From NCBI GenBank assembly GCA_023461275.1, contig JAEYMI010000034.1, positions 1 through 64,000 of the forward strand: a stretch of DNA of 64,000 nt. The letters run 5' to 3'. Source of the DNA: Actinomycetes bacterium (GTDB taxonomy: Bacteria; Actinomycetota; Actinomycetes; Mycobacteriales; Mycobacteriaceae). Shown piece by piece: positions 8,835-17,213 of this stretch. A model generated the notes under the pieces. That model did no database searches. It was not told the origin of the DNA and was given only the letters and a program-made list of their open reading frames with translations. The stretch's first letter is position 1; the number at the start of each line of letters is the position of its first letter. A program made the position numbers and the translations under genes.

Positions 8835-10022
8835 ATGAAGATGCCCGCGCTGCTCGCTCGAACCACCGATGAATTGCCTGGCGTCACCGGAATCGCCAGG
8901 ATCGACAAGAACACCCGCCGGCTGCTCGAAAGGGTCGGTCCCGGTGACATAGCCATTCTCGACGAGGTGGATCTCGATCGGGTGACCGCGGACGCGCTTG
9001 TCGCGGCCAACGTGGTGGCGGTGGTGAATGCGTCGGCGTCGATCTCCGGGCGCTACCCGAACCTCGGTCCCGAGGTGCTGGTGGCGTCCGGCATCGTGCT
9101 GCTCGATGACGTGGGCACCGAGGTGTTCAAGCGCGTCAAGGATGGCGCCAAGGTGCGCGTCCATGATGACCGATTGATGGTTGGCGATCGTCGTCTCGCC
9201 AAAGGCGCCGAGCTCGACGAGCGCGCCATCGCCGACTTGATGATCAACGCCAAACGCGGCCTGGTCGACCACCTGGAAGCGTTCTCCGGTAACACGATCG
9301 AGTTCATTCGCAGCGAATCACCGTTGTTGATCGATGGCGTCGGGGTGCCTGAGGTGGATGTCTCGTTCTCCGGCAAGCACGTGGTGATCGTTGCCGACGG
9401 TGCGCATCGGGGCGAGGATCTGCGAGCGATCAAGCCGTTCATCAAGGAGTACTCGCCGGTGCTCGTCGGCGTCGGTGCCGGTGCCGACACCCTGGTCAAG
9501 GCGGGGTACAAGCCGTCGCTCATCGTCGGTGACCCCGAAGACATGAAAACCGCCACTCTCAAATGTGGTGCGCAGGTGGTTCTCCCGGCAGACACCGACG
9601 GGCACGCCAACGGGCTCGAGCGAATCCAGGATCTCGGAATCGGTGCGACGACCTTCCCGGCCGCGGGTTCGGCCGCCGACCTCGCGCTGCTGCTGACCGA
9701 CCACCACGGCGCCGACCTCATCGTCACCGCGGGCTACGGCGGTGCCCTCGATGACTTCTTCGACCGGTCCCGTCGGGAGAGCACCCCGTCGATGTTCATG
9801 ACCCGACTCAAGGTCGGTCCCAAACTCGTCGACGCCCGGGCCGTGGCGACCCTCTACCGCAGCCGGGTCTCCGGCGCGGCCATCGCGTGCGTAATCCTCG
9901 CGGCGTTGATCGCGGTGATCGCGGCAGTGTTGTTGTCGGGGATGGGTGCCGAGATCGTCGACTGGATGACCGTTCAGTCTCATCAACTCGTCGCCTGGGC
10001 GCGCGAGGTCTGGAACAGGTAG
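8835..10022 (+). CDS. steA: SteA-type cytokinetic ring protein
   Basis: A 395-residue protein matching the actinobacterial SteA family (M. tuberculosis Rv1697). The central region resembles thiamine pyrophosphokinase (around VGDPEDMKTATLKCGAQVVL and HANGLERIQDLGIGATTFP). A single membrane segment lies near 343-366 (AAIACVILAALIAVIAAVLL), followed by a short C-terminal tail. In Corynebacterium, SteA acts with SteB at the division septum. The SteB homologue begins only 4 nt downstream, so the pair is almost certainly co-transcribed and coupled. Thiamine-related catalysis is not implied. The ATG at 8835 lacks a strong ribosome-binding site. Confidence 0.88.
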   Translation: MKMPALLARTTDELPGVTGIARIDKNTRRLLERVGPGDIAILDEVDLDRVTADALVAANVVAVVNASASISGRYPNLGPEVLVASGIVLLDDVGTEVFKRVKDGAKVRVHDDRLMVGDRRLAKGAELDERAIADLMINAKRGLVDHLEAFSGNTIEFIRSESPLLIDGVGVPEVDVSFSGKHVVIVADGAHRGEDLRAIKPFIKEYSPVLVGVGAGADTLVKAGYKPSLIVGDPEDMKTATLKCGAQVVLPADTDGHANGLERIQDLGIGATTFPAAGSAADLALLLTDHHGADLIVTAGYGGALDDFFDRSRRESTPSMFMTRLKVGPKLVDARAVATLYRSRVSGAAIACVILAALIAVIAAVLLSGMGAEIVDWMTVQSHQLVAWAREVWNR

Positions 10023-10025
10023 TCG

Positions 10026-10973
10026 ATGATTTCGCCTCGCCAGCACGCGATCTCGCTCGTTGCGGTCTTCCTCGCTCTCGCGCTGGGGCTCTTCCTGGGG
10101 TCGGGGTTCCTCGGCGATCGGGTGAACTCCCTGACCGGCGCCAGCCGGGATCGTCTGGGCGACCTCGAGCAACAGAACCAGCAACTCAACGACAAACTCA
10201 ACTCGGCCAACAGCTTCGACGCCGCGATGGCACCACGGCTGATCCGCGGTGCGCTCAAAGGGGATTCGGTACTCCTCGTCACGTTGCCGAATGCCAGTGA
10301 CGCCGACGTCGACGCGGTGAAGGACTCGCTGTCACAGGCCGGTGCGTCGTTCTCCGGCCAGATCGTGCTCACCGACGCCTTCGTTCGGGACGAGAACGCC
10401 GAACAACTGCGAACCATCGTCGACCAGACGATCCCGCCGGGCACCGTCCTCCGACCAGAGCTGACCGATTCCGGCGGTCGCGCAGGCGACCTGCTCGGCG
10501 CGCTGACGTTGCATCGCAAAGCTCAGGAGTCGACATCGGCCGCCGACATGCGCACCGGTCTGCAGGCCATGCGTGACGGTGGTTTCATTCGCTACGCCGA
10601 CAATGCGATCTCCCCGGCGACGCTGGTTGCCGTCGTCGGAGGCGACGCGCTTCCGGCAGATGCCGGCGCCCAGGGCCCGCAGATCGCCCGGTTCTCCGCA
10701 GCTCTTGCCGCACGTGGACAGGGCGGCGTGCTGGTCGGTCGGTCAGGGTCGGCCAACGGCGGATCCCCGATCGCGATCGTGCGTTCGGACCCATCACTGG
10801 GCAACGCGGTGTCGACGGTGGACAACATCGACCAGCAGACCGGCCGCATCACCACCATTCTCGTGCTCGCCGACGAATCCGACGGACGCACCGGGGCATA
10901 CGGCACCGGGCCGGGCGCCAAGGCCATCACGGTTGGCGCCCCGGCTACCCCCGGAGGTCGTCCCGCCGCGTGA
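10026..10973 (+). CDS. mctB: SteB/MctB-type membrane-anchored protein (annotated copper transporter)
   Basis: A 315-residue protein with one N-terminal membrane segment (about 9-29, ISLVAVFLALALGLFLGSGF), a coiled-coil stretch (about 40-65, RDRLGDLEQQNQQLNDKL) and an extracytoplasmic globular domain. The family includes M. tuberculosis MctB (Rv1698), linked to copper tolerance and outer-membrane channel activity, and Corynebacterium SteB, the partner of SteA in septation. The coiled coil after a single anchor and the adjacency to steA favour a divisome role. Copper export from a one-segment protein is harder to see from sequence. Confidence 0.85.
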   Translation: MISPRQHAISLVAVFLALALGLFLGSGFLGDRVNSLTGASRDRLGDLEQQNQQLNDKLNSANSFDAAMAPRLIRGALKGDSVLLVTLPNASDADVDAVKDSLSQAGASFSGQIVLTDAFVRDENAEQLRTIVDQTIPPGTVLRPELTDSGGRAGDLLGALTLHRKAQESTSAADMRTGLQAMRDGGFIRYADNAISPATLVAVVGGDALPADAGAQGPQIARFSAALAARGQGGVLVGRSGSANGGSPIAIVRSDPSLGNAVSTVDNIDQQTGRITTILVLADESDGRTGAYGTGPGAKAITVGAPATPGGRPAA

Positions 10974-10975
10974 AC

Positions 10976-11009
10976 CGCGCCCGGTCGCGCGAGGGGTGAT
11001 CCGGGCGCG
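10976..11009 (+). terminator. Stem-loop after steA-mctB
   Basis: A perfect 9-bp GC stem (CGCGCCCGG with CCGGGCGCG) with a 16-nt loop starts 3 bases after the mctB stop. It lacks a T-tract. Its position fits termination of the steA-mctB unit before the pyrG promoter. Confidence 0.5.
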
Positions 11010-11046
11010 GCGCGGTGTGGTGGCGCGGAGTTCGGCGATGAGGTGT

Positions 11047-11052
11047 TACCCT
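11047..11052 (+). promoter_or_regulatory. Possible -10 element for pyrG
   Basis: TACCCT fits the actinobacterial TANNNT -10 pattern, 56 bases upstream of the pyrG start. No clear -35 is visible. A small hairpin, CAGGC-AATTCA-GCCTG (11070-11085), lies in the leader between it and the gene. Confidence 0.3.
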
Positions 11053-11107
11053 GGAGTCCCGTAGGTAACCAGGCAATTCAGCCTGCCCAAGCCGACGGGA
11101 GGCGCAT

Positions 11108-12820
11108 TTGCGACCACTTCGCCACGTTCATTCGGGCACAAAACACATCTTCGTCACGGGTGGCGTCGCGTCCTCGTTGGGTAAGGGGCTGACGGCGTCG
11201 AGCCTCGGCCAACTACTCACCGCGCGCGGACTGCGTGTCACCATGCAGAAGCTCGATCCGTATCTCAATGTGGATCCGGGCACCATGAATCCGTTTCAGC
11301 ACGGTGAGGTTTTCGTCACCGAGGACGGTGCCGAGACCGATCTCGATGTCGGGCACTATGAACGGTTCCTCGATCGCAACCTGTCGCAATCGGCGAATGT
11401 GACCACCGGACAGGTGTATTCGTCGGTCATCGCCAAGGAGCGGCGCGGTGAGTATCTGGGCGAGACCGTCCAGGTGATCCCGCACATCACCGATGAATTG
11501 AAGGCTCGGGTGCTGGCCATGCGTACCCCGGGCGACGACGGACACGAGCCGGACGTCGTCATCACCGAGATCGGCGGCACCGTCGGTGACATTGAATCGT
11601 TGCCGTTCATCGAGGCCGCCCGGCAGATCCGCCACGACGTCGGTCGCGACAACGTGTTCTTCCTGCACGTCTCGCTGGTGCCTTATCTCGCGCCGTCGGG
11701 GGAGCTGAAAACCAAACCGACCCAACACTCGGTGGCCGCACTGCGCAATGTCGGTATCCAGCCCGACGCGCTGATCCTGCGCTGCGATCGGGACGTGCCG
11801 GAGGGGCTGAAGAAGAAGATCGCCCTGATGTGCGATGTCGATATCGACGGGGTGATCTCCACGCCGGATGCCCAGTCGATTTACGACATCCCCAAGGTGT
11901 TGCACGGTGAGCAGCTCGACGCGTACGTGGTCCGCAAGCTCGGTCTGCCGTTCCGGGATGTCGATTGGACCGAATGGGGAGAACTGCTCGACCGGGTACA
12001 CGAACCCCGCGAGACGGTGACGGTCGCGCTGGTCGGCAAGTACGTCGATCTTCCTGACGCGTATCTGTCTGTGACCGAAGCGATTCGGGCCGGCGGTTTC
12101 GCTTGGCATGCTCGCACCGAGATCAGGTGGGTGCCGTCGGATGATTGTGAGACCCCCGAGGGTGCCCAGGCCGCGTTGAGCGATGTCGATGCGATCGTGA
12201 TTCCCGGTGGATTCGGTATCCGCGGCATCGAGGGCAAGCTCGGCGCCATCAGTTACGCACGCCGGCGCGGGATCCCGCTGCTCGGCTTGTGTCTTGGCCT
12301 GCAGTGCGTGGTGATCGAGGCGGCTCGCTCGGCAGGGCTCGCCGATGCCAGCTCCACCGAATTCGATCCGGACACACCGTATCCGGTGATTTCGACGATG
12401 GCCGATCAGGCCGATGCGGTGGCCGGCGAGGCCGACCTCGGTGGCACGATGCGGTTGGGTGCCTACCCGGCGACCCTGCAGTCCGGCAGCGTGGTCGCGG
12501 AGTCGTACGGGACCACCGAGGTCTCCGAACGGCACCGTCATCGGTTCGAGGTGAACAACGCCTACCGCGACAAGATCGCCGAGTCGGGTCTGGTGTTCTC
12601 GGGCACCTCACCCGACGGTCATCTCGTCGAATTCGTCGAGTATCCGACGTCGGTGCATCCCTTCCTGGTGGCCACTCAGGCGCATCCCGAGCTCAAGAGC
12701 CGGCCGACGCGTCCGCACCCGCTGTTCCGGTCGTTGATCGATGCGGCGCTGAAATACAAAGACGCCGAACGGCTTCCGGTAGAACTCGGGGAATACGGTG
12801 CTCGGGCGGCCGGCGCTTGA
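11108..12820 (+). CDS. pyrG: CTP synthase
   Basis: A 570-residue CTP synthase that aminates UTP with glutamine-derived ammonia. The N-terminal synthetase domain opens with TKHIFVTGGVASSLGKGLTA and carries the conserved KLDPYLNVDPGTMNPFQHGE stretch. The C-terminal class I amidotransferase domain has its nucleophile in LGLCLGL (Cys395) and the downstream HRFEVN and QAHPELKSRP segments. The start is TTG at 11108, preceded by GACGGGAGGCG; no other in-frame start fits before the conserved TKH. The stop overlaps the NUDIX start in a TTGA junction, so the two genes are translationally coupled. Confidence 0.97.
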   Translation: MRPLRHVHSGTKHIFVTGGVASSLGKGLTASSLGQLLTARGLRVTMQKLDPYLNVDPGTMNPFQHGEVFVTEDGAETDLDVGHYERFLDRNLSQSANVTTGQVYSSVIAKERRGEYLGETVQVIPHITDELKARVLAMRTPGDDGHEPDVVITEIGGTVGDIESLPFIEAARQIRHDVGRDNVFFLHVSLVPYLAPSGELKTKPTQHSVAALRNVGIQPDALILRCDRDVPEGLKKKIALMCDVDIDGVISTPDAQSIYDIPKVLHGEQLDAYVVRKLGLPFRDVDWTEWGELLDRVHEPRETVTVALVGKYVDLPDAYLSVTEAIRAGGFAWHARTEIRWVPSDDCETPEGAQAALSDVDAIVIPGGFGIRGIEGKLGAISYARRRGIPLLGLCLGLQCVVIEAARSAGLADASSTEFDPDTPYPVISTMADQADAVAGEADLGGTMRLGAYPATLQSGSVVAESYGTTEVSERHRHRFEVNNAYRDKIAESGLVFSGTSPDGHLVEFVEYPTSVHPFLVATQAHPELKSRPTRPHPLFRSLIDAALKYKDAERLPVELGEYGARAAGA

Positions 12821-13467
12821 GCGGCGCAGCATCGACGCATGGATCGGGCACTCATGATTTCGTCGTGCGGGATTCCCGGACGATCTATGAGGGCGCGATT
12901 CTGACGCTGCGGGTCGACGATGTCGCGATGCCGGGTGATCGGGTGGCCCAACGTGAGGTCGTCGAACACTACGGCGCGGTGGCGGTGGTCGCGATCGACG
13001 ACCGCAACCGGGTCGCGATGGTGCGTCAGTACCGGCATCCGATCGGTCGTCGTCTGCTGGAACTCCCGGCCGGTCTACTCGACAAAGCCGATGAGGATCC
13101 GGTCGATGCGGCGCGGCGCGAACTCGCCGAAGAGGTCGATCTGGCTGCCGACCGGTGGCGGGTGCTGGTCGACATCGATCTGTCGCCGGGTTTCACCGAC
13201 GAGGCGCTGCGCATGTATCTCGCCGACGGCCTGCATGAACTCGATGCGGCCGAGCGCGAGGACGAAGAGGCCGACATGTCGGTGGAGTGGGTACCGATCG
13301 ACGAAGCGATCACCAAGGTGTTCGCCGGGGAGATCGTCAACGCGACCAGCGTGAGCGGTCTGCTTGCCGCGGACGCGGCCCTGCGTAGTGGCATCGAACT
13401 CCGAGACGTCACCGCAGCGTGGACCGATCGGCCCACCGCCCTCACCGAACGTAAGCGAGCCCGATGA
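12817..13467 (+). CDS. NUDIX hydrolase, ADP-ribose pyrophosphatase type
   Basis: A 216-residue NUDIX enzyme, orthologous in place and pattern to M. tuberculosis Rv1700 (ADP-ribose pyrophosphatase, giving AMP and ribose-5-phosphate). The NUDIX box runs from LLELPAGLLDKADED to RRELAEEVDL at about residues 82-111. The usual G after EEV is D here, while the metal-binding Glu residues are kept. TTG at 12817 overlaps the pyrG stop by 4 nt and is the only start that keeps the N-terminal strand HDFVVRDSRTIYEGAIL. The gene ends 9 nt before xerD. Confidence 0.88.
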   Translation: MSGAASTHGSGTHDFVVRDSRTIYEGAILTLRVDDVAMPGDRVAQREVVEHYGAVAVVAIDDRNRVAMVRQYRHPIGRRLLELPAGLLDKADEDPVDAARRELAEEVDLAADRWRVLVDIDLSPGFTDEALRMYLADGLHELDAAEREDEEADMSVEWVPIDEAITKVFAGEIVNATSVSGLLAADAALRSGIELRDVTAAWTDRPTALTERKRAR

Positions 13468-13476
13468 GCGGGGTCG

Positions 13477-14424
13477 GTGCATAGTGAGCTGCCGACTCCG
13501 GTGAGCGCATCGATCGCCGCGCATATGGACCGCTACGTCGATCATCTGATCGTCGAGCGTGGCGCCGCGTCGAACACGGTGGCGTCCTACCGTCGTGACC
13601 TGGACCGTTACCTCGGGTACCTGTTCTCGCGCGGCATCGCTTCGGTAGATGAGATCGCCGAGAGTGATGTACGGGAGTTCCTCGTCGAACTGCGCCGCGG
13701 GGATGCCGACGCCGGGCGACCACCGCTGGCCGACTCGTCGATCGCGCGCACACTGGTCGCCACTCGCGGATTTCACAAGTTCGCCGCCGCTGAGGGCATC
13801 GCGTCCGACGACGTCGCCCACCGAGTCAGCCCGCCACGACCGGCTCAGCGACTGCCCAAGTCGTTGCCGGTGGATGCGGTGATCGCGATTCTCGAAGCGG
13901 CCGGTGCGCCAGATCATCCTCGGGCACTGCGTGACCGGGCGCTACTGGAACTGCTCTATAGCTGCGGCGCCCGGATTTCCGAGGCCATCGCACTCGACGT
14001 CGACGATCTCGATACCGAGTCCCGTGCCGTCCGGCTCCTCGGTAAGGGCGGGAAGGAACGGATCGTGCCGGTCGGTGGACCGGCCATCGAGGCCATCGAC
14101 GCCTACCTGGTCCGTGGCCGGCCGGCGTTGGTGGCGCGATCGGAACCCGCGCTGTTCCTCAATGCCCGCGGCGGGCGACTGTCCCGACAAAGCGCCTGGC
14201 AGGTGCTGGTCACCGCCGCCGAACGCGCCGGACTGGACACCGCGGTGTCGCCGCACACGTTGCGCCACAGCTTCGCCACGCATCTGCTCGACGGCGGCGC
14301 CGATGTTCGCGTGGTCCAGGAATTGCTCGGTCACGCTTCGGTGACGACCACCCAGGTCTACACGCTGGTGACGGTGAACACGATGCGTGAGGTCTACGCG
14401 ACCGCACATCCGAGGGCGCGGTGA
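13477..14424 (+). CDS. xerD: Site-specific tyrosine recombinase XerD
   Basis: A 315-residue tyrosine recombinase with the N-terminal SAM-like core-binding domain (about 15-105) and the C-terminal catalytic domain. All active-site residues are visible: Arg166 (CGARISEA), Lys190 (GKGGKER), His260 and Arg263 (HTLRH), His286 (LLGHASV) and Tyr295 (TQVYT). XerC/XerD resolve chromosome dimers at dif. GTG at 13477 follows GAGCGGGG; a GTG at 13501 is possible. Its place between the NUDIX gene and parA-scpAB is the conserved actinobacterial xerD locus, so this is not a phage integrase. Confidence 0.93.
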   Translation: MHSELPTPVSASIAAHMDRYVDHLIVERGAASNTVASYRRDLDRYLGYLFSRGIASVDEIAESDVREFLVELRRGDADAGRPPLADSSIARTLVATRGFHKFAAAEGIASDDVAHRVSPPRPAQRLPKSLPVDAVIAILEAAGAPDHPRALRDRALLELLYSCGARISEAIALDVDDLDTESRAVRLLGKGGKERIVPVGGPAIEAIDAYLVRGRPALVARSEPALFLNARGGRLSRQSAWQVLVTAAERAGLDTAVSPHTLRHSFATHLLDGGADVRVVQELLGHASVTTTQVYTLVTVNTMREVYATAHPRAR

Positions 14425-14510
14425 TGAGGGCGTTGGTGATGGGGGTATCGGTGATCGGAGTGTCTGGGCGGTCCTCGGCGATGCGCCGACAGTTCACGAA
14501 CACAAACCAC

Positions 14511-14516
14511 TACGCT
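14511..14516 (+). promoter_or_regulatory. Possible -10 element for parA-scpAB
   Basis: TACGCT in the 129-nt gap between xerD and parA, 38 nt before the parA start, fits TANNNT. The -35 region is not convincing. Confidence 0.3.
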
Positions 14517-14553
14517 GGGAACACCCGCGGAACCGAGTGCGAGGAGACGGCCC

Positions 14554-15561
14554 GTGATTGACGGCCGACCGCGGGATGTCATCTGGCCAGGCGAGAAGGG
14601 AGTGACGGACGGCGTGAGCACCCCGAATCGACCGAGGACCGAACCGCATCCCGACGAGCACTACCGGCTTCCGATCGGTGCCCCGCCCGTCGACGACGTG
14701 GCCGACAACGACACCGACGAGATCGGCCCCACCGGACGTCCGTACCGGTTCGTTCCCGAGCCCGCGCCGCTGGAACGCCACGGGCCGGCCACCGTCATCG
14801 CCGTCTGCAATCAAAAGGGTGGCGTCGGCAAGACCACGTCGACGATCAATCTGGGCGCCGCTCTCGCGGAGTACGGACGCCGGGTTCTGCTCGTCGACCT
14901 CGACCCGCAGGGCGCGTTGTCGGCCGGACTCGGTGTCCCGCACCACGATCTGGACCAGACCGTCTACAACCTGTTGGTGCCGCCGCAAGCCGACATCGAA
15001 GACGTGCTGATGCGCACCCGCGTCGACGGTCTCGATCTGCTGCCGAGCAACATCGATCTGTCTGCCGCGGAGATCCAGCTGGTCACCGAGGTCGGGCGCG
15101 AGCAGGCGTTGGCGCGGGCACTGCATCCGGTGCTCGATCGCTACGACTTCGTCCTTATCGACTGCCAGCCATCACTGGGCCTGCTCACGGTCAACGCGTT
15201 GGCCTGCTCGGATACCGTCGTCATCCCGATGGAATGCGAGTACTTCAGTCTGCGCGGGCTCGCCCTGCTCACCGACACCATCGACAAGGTGCACGACCGT
15301 CTCAATCCGCGCCTGGACCTCGGCGGCATCCTGGTCACGATGTTCGACGCCCGGACCCTGCACTCCCGCGAGGTGATGGCCCGCGTGGTCGAAGTCTTCG
15401 GCGACGCCGTCTACGACACGGTCATCAGCCGCACTGTCCGCTTCCCGGAGACCAGCGTCGCCGGCGAACCGATCACCTCGTGGGCGCCCCGTTCGGCCGG
15501 TGCCAAGGCCTATCGCGGGCTGGCCAAGGAAGTGATCGCTCGCAACACCAAGCACTCGTGA
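14554..15561 (+). CDS. ParA family ATPase next to scpAB
   Basis: A 335-residue ParA/Soj-type ATPase. The deviant Walker A KGGVGKTT is at 88-95, followed by VLLVDLDPQGALSAGLG and the Walker B region FVLIDCQPSLGLLT. The first 75 residues are a polar extension rich in P and D. GTG at 14554 follows GAGGAGACGG. No parB gene lies beside it; it is followed immediately by scpA and scpB, as in M. tuberculosis (Rv1708-Rv1710). This is therefore the second, condensin-linked ParA rather than the origin-proximal partner of ParB. A role in nucleoid organisation is inferred from neighbours. Confidence 0.88.
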   Translation: MIDGRPRDVIWPGEKGVTDGVSTPNRPRTEPHPDEHYRLPIGAPPVDDVADNDTDEIGPTGRPYRFVPEPAPLERHGPATVIAVCNQKGGVGKTTSTINLGAALAEYGRRVLLVDLDPQGALSAGLGVPHHDLDQTVYNLLVPPQADIEDVLMRTRVDGLDLLPSNIDLSAAEIQLVTEVGREQALARALHPVLDRYDFVLIDCQPSLGLLTVNALACSDTVVIPMECEYFSLRGLALLTDTIDKVHDRLNPRLDLGGILVTMFDARTLHSREVMARVVEVFGDAVYDTVISRTVRFPETSVAGEPITSWAPRSAGAKAYRGLAKEVIARNTKHS

Positions 15562-16472
15562 TGTCGGTGGAGCAACAACCGGGCACCGACCCGGTGGCAC
15601 CGACGATCGTCGAGGAGGGTGTGCCCGAGCTCGTCGGGTCTGCGGTGGTCGAGGCCGAGACGAATGAGTCCGCCGAGCCTGCCGCGTCGACCGGATTCCA
15701 GGTCAAACTGGCCAATTTCGAAGGCCCGTTCGATCTTCTGCTGAACCTGATCAACCAGCATCGCCTGGACGTCACCGAGGTGGCGTTGCACCTGGTGACC
15801 GACGACTTCATCGCTTACACCCGCGAGATGGGCTCGGAGATGGGGCTGGAGCAGACCACCGAGTTCCTGGTGGTCGCCGCGACCCTGCTCGACCTGAAGG
15901 CCGCGCGCTTGTTGCCGTCGGGGGAGGTCGACGACCCCGAGGACCTCGCCTTGCTGGAGGCTCGCGACCTGTTGTTCGCCCGGCTGCTGCAGTACCGCGC
16001 GTACAAGCAGGTGGCCGCACTCTTCGGGGAGCTCGAAGCCGCTGCGCTGCAACGCTATCCACGATCGGTCTCGTTGGAAGAGCAGTTCTCCGAGCTGTTG
16101 CCGGAAGTCACCCTCGGCGTCGACGCCGGCGGATTCGCCGAGGTGGCCGTCGCCGCGCTGACCCCGCGTCCCATCCCGACCGTCGGGCTCGACCACCTGC
16201 ACGTGTCCAAGGTGTCGGTTCCCGAACAAGCTCGTCGCATCGTCGAACTGCTGACCGTCGAACCCGGCACGTGGCTGAGCTTCTCCGACCTTGTCGCCGA
16301 ATGTGGAGACGGCCTCCAGGTGGTTGGCCGGTTCCTCGCACTCCTGGAATTGTTCCGCGAACGGGCCGTCACCTTCGAACAGCCCGAGGCATTGGGGGAG
16401 TTGCGAGTGTGCTGGAGCGGCGATCGCGACCCCGAGGACGTGAAGATGGATCGGGCAGAAGACTATGGATGA
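15561..16472 (+). CDS. scpA: Segregation and condensation protein A
   Basis: A 303-residue kleisin subunit of the SMC-ScpAB complex. After a 45-residue acidic lead the conserved start FQVKLANFEGPFDLLLNLI appears, then helical segments ending in a winged-helix C-terminus (SFSDLVAECGDGLQVVGRFLALLEL). ATG at 15561 shares one base with the parA stop (TGATG), so translation is coupled. scpB overlaps its end by 8 nt. Confidence 0.93.
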   Translation: MSVEQQPGTDPVAPTIVEEGVPELVGSAVVEAETNESAEPAASTGFQVKLANFEGPFDLLLNLINQHRLDVTEVALHLVTDDFIAYTREMGSEMGLEQTTEFLVVAATLLDLKAARLLPSGEVDDPEDLALLEARDLLFARLLQYRAYKQVAALFGELEAAALQRYPRSVSLEEQFSELLPEVTLGVDAGGFAEVAVAALTPRPIPTVGLDHLHVSKVSVPEQARRIVELLTVEPGTWLSFSDLVAECGDGLQVVGRFLALLELFRERAVTFEQPEALGELRVCWSGDRDPEDVKMDRAEDYG

Positions 16473-17208
16473 GATGAGTAACGAGCGGTCCACCGAACAA
16501 ACCGTGCTCGACGTCGGGGAGGAGACTCCCACCCTCGACGACGATCGGTTGCGCGCTGCTCTGGAGGCGGTGCTGCTGATCGTCGACTCACCGGTCGGCA
16601 CCGACGAACTCGCCAATGCCGTCGAGGAAGACCGAGGCCGCGTCCAGGAGATGCTGCAGCGGATTTCCGCCGAACTCACCGAGCAGCGCAGCGGGATGGA
16701 CCTTCGCTACGCCGGCGACGGATGGCGCTACTACACCCGGGCCGAATATGCGCCCTACGTGGAACGACTCCTGCTCGACGGTGCGCGCAGCAAGCTCACC
16801 CGCGCCGCGCTGGAATCGTTGGCCGTCATCGCCTACCGCCAGCCCGTCACCCGCGCCCGCGTCAGCGCCATTCGCGGTGTCAACGTCGACGGAGTGATGC
16901 GGACGCTGGTGGCTCGCGGTCTGATCAGCGAGGTCGGTACCGAACCTCAGACGTCGGCGACGACGTACGGCACCACCGAGCTTTTCCTGGAACGTCTGGG
17001 CCTCGCGTCGCTGGCCGAACTGCCCGATCTCGCGCCACTGCTGCCCGATGTCGACGTGATCGACGATCTCGACGAGGAACTGCTCACCGATCCACGATTC
17101 GCCAAACTGGGTCGCCAGGCGTCAGACTCAGAAGAGACCACACTCGGTTCCGACTCGGCAGATGAGCTGCCAGCAGCGTCGGGGGCCGACGCAGACGATC
17201 AGGATTGA
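16465..17208 (+). CDS. scpB: Segregation and condensation protein B
   Basis: A 247-residue ScpB with two winged-helix domains (about 25-180). Typical segments are LRAALEAVLLIVDSPVGTDE near the start and RKLTRAALESLAVIAYRQPV-like sequence in the middle (here SKLTRAALESLAVIAYRQPV). The last 50 residues are an acidic tail. It overlaps scpA by 8 nt and precedes rluB by 5 nt, the standard order. An ATG at 16474 is an alternative start. Confidence 0.93.
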   Translation: MDEMSNERSTEQTVLDVGEETPTLDDDRLRAALEAVLLIVDSPVGTDELANAVEEDRGRVQEMLQRISAELTEQRSGMDLRYAGDGWRYYTRAEYAPYVERLLLDGARSKLTRAALESLAVIAYRQPVTRARVSAIRGVNVDGVMRTLVARGLISEVGTEPQTSATTYGTTELFLERLGLASLAELPDLAPLLPDVDVIDDLDEELLTDPRFAKLGRQASDSEETTLGSDSADELPAASGADADDQD

Positions 17209-17213
17209 GACAC

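Noticed and set aside
11213..12541. A 442-codon minus-strand frame across pyrG
   Set aside because: It lies wholly inside the pyrG coding region and its translation has no family features.
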